A DNA stretch of 64,000 nucleotides. Origin: Rhabditoides inermis (Eukaryota > Nematoda > Chromadorea > Rhabditida > Rhabditidae). Positions 58,599 to 64,000 of the stretch are shown piece by piece (position 1 is the stretch's first letter; the number at the start of each line of letters is the position of its first letter). A program made the translations under genes and the position numbers. Below the pieces are notes generated by a model that had not been told where the DNA came from, made no database searches, and was given only the letters and a program-made list of their open reading frames with translations. The stretch spans positions 124,001 through 188,000 of the forward strand of contig CAWZYM010000292.1 in assembly GCA_963966185.1 (NCBI GenBank), written 5' to 3'.

Positions 58599-58942
58599 TG
58601 TATCTCCGACGAATTAAAAAAAAAACCAAGACATCCATTGAGCCGGGGGGAAGTAGCTCATGTGGAAGCAGTGCAAGCGCGAGGAGATACTATGTGCAAA
58701 GCAAAGGAGTCCGGAGCTGCCCACATCAACAATGGTTCTCTAATGGTCTATGGAAAGAATATCGATCAAGTATCGGAGAATTATCGATCAAGAATCGTCT
58801 TCCGCCACTAACCTCGTCTTCCCAACTGTCTTTCCCCGGCGTTAGCCCATAAGATCTTGGCTCACTGTATGCTTCCTATCCTATCATTGCGATTGTGATT
58901 GTTATATTCACCTATAACTATTCCGGATAAACACTTGACTTG
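58599..58942 (+). mobile_element. 5'-truncated LINE 3' end, copy 4, with 12-bp target duplication
   Basis: ACCTCCGACGAA flanks both sides (58587-58598 and 58943-58954). Ends CTATTCCGGATAAACACTTG plus a short TTGAC tail. Close to 9654-10076. Absent from segments A and B. Confidence 0.75.
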
Positions 58943-61040
58943 ACCTCCGACGAAGTGCATTAATTGCAAAATATCTCTCAGTAGGTAAAGCATGATGCAA
59001 ACATTGATGTTGCATGTTCATAAATAGAAAACGATTTTTCTTCTTATCCCCGGGGCGTGTTATCGGGTCCTCATTTTGCCCCACCGCCGCCGAATGTTCG
59101 GTCATCGACAAGAACTCTTCCCGAGTAACCAGTGAGGCGGCTGGAAGTACCCTCATGTGGAAGCAGCTATGGCGCGAGCAAAGGAAACCCGAAGCTTTTC
59201 ACGTCAAGAGTGGTACTCTAATGGTCCAGACATTGTACATTGTAGGCTTCACTCTGCAATTACACAAATGATCTGTGAAATTTCTTAGTTGTTTCAAAAA
59301 AAAACATAATAACAGTTCAGCATAATAACAATGTTGATTCTCGTTCTCGAAAAAAATATATCCATAACCAAACCACTCTCAATTTCAATTCTATAGCATT
59401 TTACTATACAAACTAAATATTATTGGTTATGAATGAGAAGTAGCATATTTGTAGCACATGATCATCTTCACTTACTCCTTTGATATACACGATACACCCT
59501 CACAATTTGGACTGCTAACATGGGCAGTACAACCCCTTATTTGTACCAATTTGATATGGTAGATAGACATAGGAAATCAAAACATAACTGCGTTGTCAGA
59601 ATTTGCATTAGTGTATTTTCCTATTTTTAATTGAAGTTTTTATTTATGATGGTTTCAACATTGCGCCTGGTTTCTCATTTTCTCATCAACACACTTCTCA
59701 TTTTCCCGTCCCCGGTTTCCCCTTCCCGTGCTCCCTCGAATGACCAACCGACGACGTGCCCACGCGAAAAACACGATTCAGCATGAAAAGAAGCCGCTGT
59801 GATAGAAATCAGACTGAGTATGGATAAACGAACTTTTGGATTCATATACGATGTATACATTTTTCACTAACTCAATGACGTCTGATCGAAATGAGATTTG
59901 CACCACTGAACTTGCCATATTGTGTTCCATCTTGTTATAAAGCTGTTTCAGCAATTCGTTTTCATGATTTCACACATGTATTATTTCGAGAAACCGGTGC
60001 GAGAGGGGAGGGGGGCGGGGCGTAGAGGAGTCGCGTCTCTCTGGCTGTGCCCTGCCACAGGCGGGCGAGACAGAGACGCGATAACATTCATCAATCAATC
60101 AATCAATCATTAACATTTATGATTTCCCTTATTCAAATTCATGAAATCAAAACAGATCAATTTGAAACTGTTTTCAGTTTGTCACGAATATTTCGAGCTT
60201 CAAAAAGAGTGTCTAAAAAGAGGTGTCAAAATGTCATAATTTCTTTGTTCTATGTCTATCTATCTACCATATCAATTCGGTACAATTTCGAGCGTTTAAG
60301 GGGTTGTACTGCCCATCTAAGACACTAATCAGAGCTCAATTCTCGAAAAAAAATCCGCGACTTTCTATTTCCATTGCAAAAATGTCCCGTAGAGTTAGTA
60401 TAGCATTAATCACGCTAGGATTCATCTCATTGGAGCCTAACATAAACACTACCAAATTGCCTTCTTTTGACGGCTGTAGGTTTGAGTTCAAGCGCGAGAG
60501 ACTGTGGCGAGAGAAGAGAGGCAGACGACGAGCGCTTGCGCGTCTCTCATTTTTCTATTGTCGAACCGAAAAAGTTAGTTCGAAACTGTACGAGATGTGA
60601 GGGTGGCGAATTAATAGTGCCTTTGGATTGAGAAAAAAGAGATTATCATTAGAGATGAAGAGAAAGAAAGTGAGCGAGGAAGATAGAGAGAGGGAGAGAG
60701 AGGGGGGGAGAGAGGTAGAGAAACTGTGAGTACAGTGAAGATGGGTAATTGATGAGCCCTAGTCGTTTCTATAGTGACACTGTGCCCGTCTCTCTCTCAC
60801 CCTATCTGCCACCTCTCTCTATCTCTTCTGTGGAGAGAATGTCCCACTTACAGATTATCTATCTCTCCTCCTCCAACTCTTTCTCTTCCTCCATCTCTCA
60901 CGTTTGATATCTTCTCCCTCCATATTATTATTATTGCAACAATACCAGTAGTATGTCTATCTCCTATATGTTTTCTTTATCGCGCATTATTATTGTACGA
61001 TACATTTTTTTTAAATCTACTTTTTTCGAGATTCACCAAC

Positions 61041-61138
61041 ATGTCGCGGCCAAGGGACAGCACTCCCATATACATTGACTCGGGTGAGCATTTCACTGTT
61101 TAATATTGATTCATTTATGCAACTTGTTGCATCACAAA

Positions 61139-61179
<41 letters not shown>

Positions 61180-62136
61180 GAGAAAGAGAAAGGAGAGAGA
61201 GAGAGAGGGGGAGAGAGAGGGAGAGAGAGGGGAGAGAGAGGGGAGAGAGAAAGAGGATTATTGGGAGAGAGAGAGAGAGAGAGACTGTTTCCTGCAGTGT
61301 CTGCTCCCTCCACCTCGTCCTCGTCCTCTCGCCGCCGCTCGCAGTCCAGCCAGCCTCCAACCCCGAGTGCCAGTCGAAGTGGCAGTGCGGCTAGTATTGT
61401 TGGTGGGTTTCTAAGTACCGCAACCATAGTCGGTTAGTGCCTTTTAGTTCTGTAGTTTGGCAAGCGGCATCGCGACAGATTTATGTGAAGAATATTTCGA
61501 AGAGTTGTGTTTGCATATTTGAAAAATGAGTGTAACAATGATAGATGTTCCGTCACATTCATGCCACGTCTGAAACGTCTGTGGTTTGTTCTGGCAGAAC
61601 AATCCAGACACATTTCACCATCAATTCACAAACGTGTGTAAGAGTTATCGTGTCTGGTTTCATGTAACATTATAAAAGACACAATACCACAACCCAGCGA
61701 TTTTCCAACGACAGCTCGCGCCTAATACTCTTCTAGGAACAGCAGAGCAGATGTTGAAAGGTGCTTGCAGGCCTGTCCTCCTCTGTGGTGCGTGCGCGGC
61801 GGGCGCAGTTGAACAGGAGTCAGACGGGGCCGACTCCCCTGGAGGAGCCGGCCAGGCCCCCGCACAGGGCCGGCAGCAGCTCCAGCAACAGCAGCCTCAC
61901 AGAGGCAAAGGTGGGCGAGGGGGAGGATTGTGTTGGTTTTCAGGAGCTTGAACGGCAACAAAACCAAAATTAACGTTAGTCGTATTCTATTGGTGCAGTC
62001 CAGTCTAAACACAATGTCAATTATCTGTTAAAAAGTACTTGCGTACAGATATTAAGTTTGTCTTGACCCAATTCAACAAAAGCGCATGCATAAAACGTTT
62101 ACAAATACTAACACAAACCTGCGCCTCTCTCCCCCC

Positions 62137-62171
<35 letters not shown>

Positions 62172-64000
62172 AATATGGACGTATGACGTTATTCATTTGT
62201 ATTGTTATATTTCATCTGTTAGTGTCCACTGTCCGTTATGCGCAGGTTTGTGTTAGTATTTGTAAACGTTTTATGCATGCGCTTTTGTTGAATTGGGTCA
62301 AGACAAACTTAATATCTGTACGCAAGTACTTTTTAACAGATAATACATGTGCTTTTGTTGAATTTCATAGAAATTTCTTCTCTTACTGATTCCCAAGCTC
62401 TGTCTTTAATTAGTACGCACAGAACTATTATGTGACACATTTTATGATGTGACGCACAATGTTGCGTGTATATGTAACTATATTTTTCTTGGTATTGTAT
62501 AGAAACAATTTTAATCGACATTTTAATCGAGAATTTCGGTCGCCGTGGAGTAAGTGCATGTCTGCGATCTCTGCCGACAGCGTGCTCTCTCGCGATTTCT
62601 CTGCGCGCCCTGCCCGCCTGCCGGGAGAGAGAGCTAGCCAGAGTGACGGGAACCACGGACCCACCCACACGCTGGCCTGCCGACTCATGGGTGCGCGAGA
62701 TCGCTCATAACTTCTTTCGGAGAAAAGATACAAAGATGCCATCAATTAGTGATATGGCCTACGGAACCGTGCAAATCTAACTAACATAAATTGGATGAGT
62801 TCGCATTCCTGCTAACATGATTTTTGGATATCGCTTCTTGAAAATTCTGGCGCGAGCCCTATCCTAAGCCAAAAGAGAGGGCGCTGCGCGCCCTCTCTAA
62901 TGTGGGTAGTAAAACAGAAATAGTGGGTTGTGGCTTGTCCAAATTATGGGTGATGAAAAGAGTATATATTAGTAAATGTATGTTGCATAAATACTCATAA
63001 TCAGTAACTAACGCTTCGAAATATTTTTTTTACAATGCAGGGGACCTTGCGTTACAATTACAATCAAAGATTATTTGTGGGTTTGACTTTTATTTATTTT
63101 ATAAGCAGACGCAATCGAAGAGGAATTAGTGAACTGTGAAAATTGTTGTTACTTGTTAGGATCGTGTAACGTATGGAACAGACACTGAAACGCACAAAAC
63201 GGCGTGCACCATTCGATATAGACGTGTGCACAGTTTTCGTACACGCTGACAGTTGATTCGACTTCCATGATGGGAGTTCCATGTGTTATAGATGATCCGC
63301 GTGGGTCCAAAGCCGACGACGCCGAACCGAGTGACGTCACCCCCACACTCACAGTCACTGGACAGTATACACACGGGAGGAGGGGGGAGGAGTGTGGGTA
63401 GTGAGGTGGTCAAGGTGAGCACGGAGGGAGAGAGGAGAGAGGGAGAGAGAGAAAGAAGAGGGAGAGAGAGAGAGAGATAGATAGAGATGAGTAAAAGGAG
63501 ATAGATAATTTGCAACTTTTCTGACATATTGGGCGAGAGGGTGTATTTATATTCTGATGATTATTTAAAACTTCAAATTTTAAATGCTGTAAATGTTGGC
63601 AAACATTGCAGAGACGCATGTTCATTTGATTTATCGATTCTTTGAAACGTATTAGTATTATAGGAGCAAAGTTACAATACTGAAAAGTTGGATTCAGGCG
63701 TGCCTATACATGATGAACAATAAAATACAAACTACAAAGAAGAGAGAGAGAGAGGAGAGAGAGAAAGAGAGAGAGATGTCTCTTCTAGGTGCTTGAGTAC
63801 TTGCACTGCGGCAACGTGGAGATGGGCTCGAACCTGCGATACCTGTGCCAGAACAAGATCAAGTACCTGCTCGTGAGTACCTTATCCCTTTCCTCCCTCT
63901 CTCTCTCTCTCTTTGTCTTTTCACAAATTACAGACATAGCGGATGCAAACGTGGCTACAGCCTTTCGGCACTCATAAGTGATCATTCAGAACCTGACGGG
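61041..64000 (+). CDS. Dual-specificity-phosphatase-like gene, 5' part (runs off the window)
   Basis: Exons 61041-61083, 61298-61402, 61771-61910, 63292-63414, 63789-63872 and 63990 onward have matching phases. The first four encode a Ser/Pro/Arg-rich, probably disordered region (MSRPRDSTPIYIDS, SQSSQPPTPSASRSGSAAS, RARRAQLNRSQTGPTPLEEP). Then comes VLEYLHCGNVEMGSN, ending KIKYLL, joined by the last exon to NLTG. The pattern hydrophobic-LxxLxxGN followed by I-YLLN-T is the start of a DUSP/MKP/slingshot-type phosphatase domain. The catalytic HCxxGxSRS motif would lie beyond the window, so the class is inferred from about 30 residues. A transposon (62020-62901) sits in intron 3. The first three exons are duplicated, inverted, at 43673-44929. 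Further exons between 61910 and 63292 cannot be excluded. Confidence 0.55.
61143..61283. repeat. GA microsatellite in phosphatase intron 1
   Basis: (GA)n tract with GGGA variants. Confidence 0.9.
62020..62901 (-). mobile_element. Hairpin-foldback transposon, copy 4 (subfamily c), inverted
   Basis: Foldback arms are at the left (ATTATCTGTTAAAAAGTACT... 62020-62130, and inverted 62235-62346). The hairpin end is at the right (11-bp stem 62874-62884 with 62888-62898, then TAAT). The GCGCCAGAAT-type motif is present next to the hairpin on the minus strand. The left palindrome arm at about 43583 has the uninterrupted site (ACACAATGTGGGTAG), so this is a genuine insertion of about 880 bp. Confidence 0.75.

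Larger units (their letters stand above)
53237..62966 (+). repeat. Right arm of large palindrome (C plus M')
   Basis: Inverted partner of 43522-52444. C (53237-57910) is very close to A and B up to about 56630 and clearly more diverged after that. It then carries a minisatellite (57987-58560), a LINE insertion (58599-58942) and a hairpin-foldback element (62020-62901) that the left arm lacks. Confidence 0.88.

Overview
The window reads as a gene-poor, repeat-rich stretch of a free-living nematode genome. Genes are split by short GT-AG introns with pyrimidine-CAG acceptors. The families are typical of worms: an F-box protein, a divergent casein-kinase-1 pair, a serpentine chemoreceptor, a chitinase relic, and a misc-1 / mrpl-41 / djr-1 gene row known from Caenorhabditis. 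There is no bacterial gene organisation.

Region 1 (1-21.8 kb). A segment of at least 8 kb is present twice in direct orientation (1-8080 and 13698-21768), almost identical. Each copy carries an F-box gene, several small transposons, and the start of a secreted precursor-like gene made of dibasic-bounded repeats. The first precursor is complete (595 aa, 85 dibasic sites). The second breaks off mid-array and is joined to an interspersed repeat. Between the copies lie LINE fragments and a GH18 chitinase pseudogene interrupted by a LINE at its catalytic motif.

Region 2 (22-38 kb). This is the main conventional gene block. A degenerate CK1-like kinase (minus strand) is followed by a probable three-gene operon on the plus strand: mitochondrial oxoglutarate carrier, mitochondrial ribosomal protein L41 and DJ-1. 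A Sre/Srab-like seven-helix receptor and a second degenerate CK1-like kinase (minus) follow.

Region 3 (38-63 kb). This is a large rearranged structure. Segment A (38.36-43.51 kb) recurs inverted as B (47.51-53.23 kb) and again directly as C (53.24-57.9 kb). B plus its flank M (43.5-47.5 kb) forms the left arm of a palindrome with arms of about 9 kb, and C plus M' (59.0-62.97 kb) forms the right arm. Transposons present in one arm and absent from the other act as dated markers. M' holds the 5' exons of a dual-specificity-phosphatase-like gene that runs off the right edge (61.04-64.0 kb). M holds an inverted copy of its first three exons with no amino-acid change.

The items most likely to be new are: the massively repeated amidated-peptide-like precursor; a non-autonomous transposon family that pairs a GC hairpin at one end with long foldback arms at the other; and the mosaic palindrome. 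Exon boundaries come from reading splice sites and phases by eye. No alignment or database search was run.
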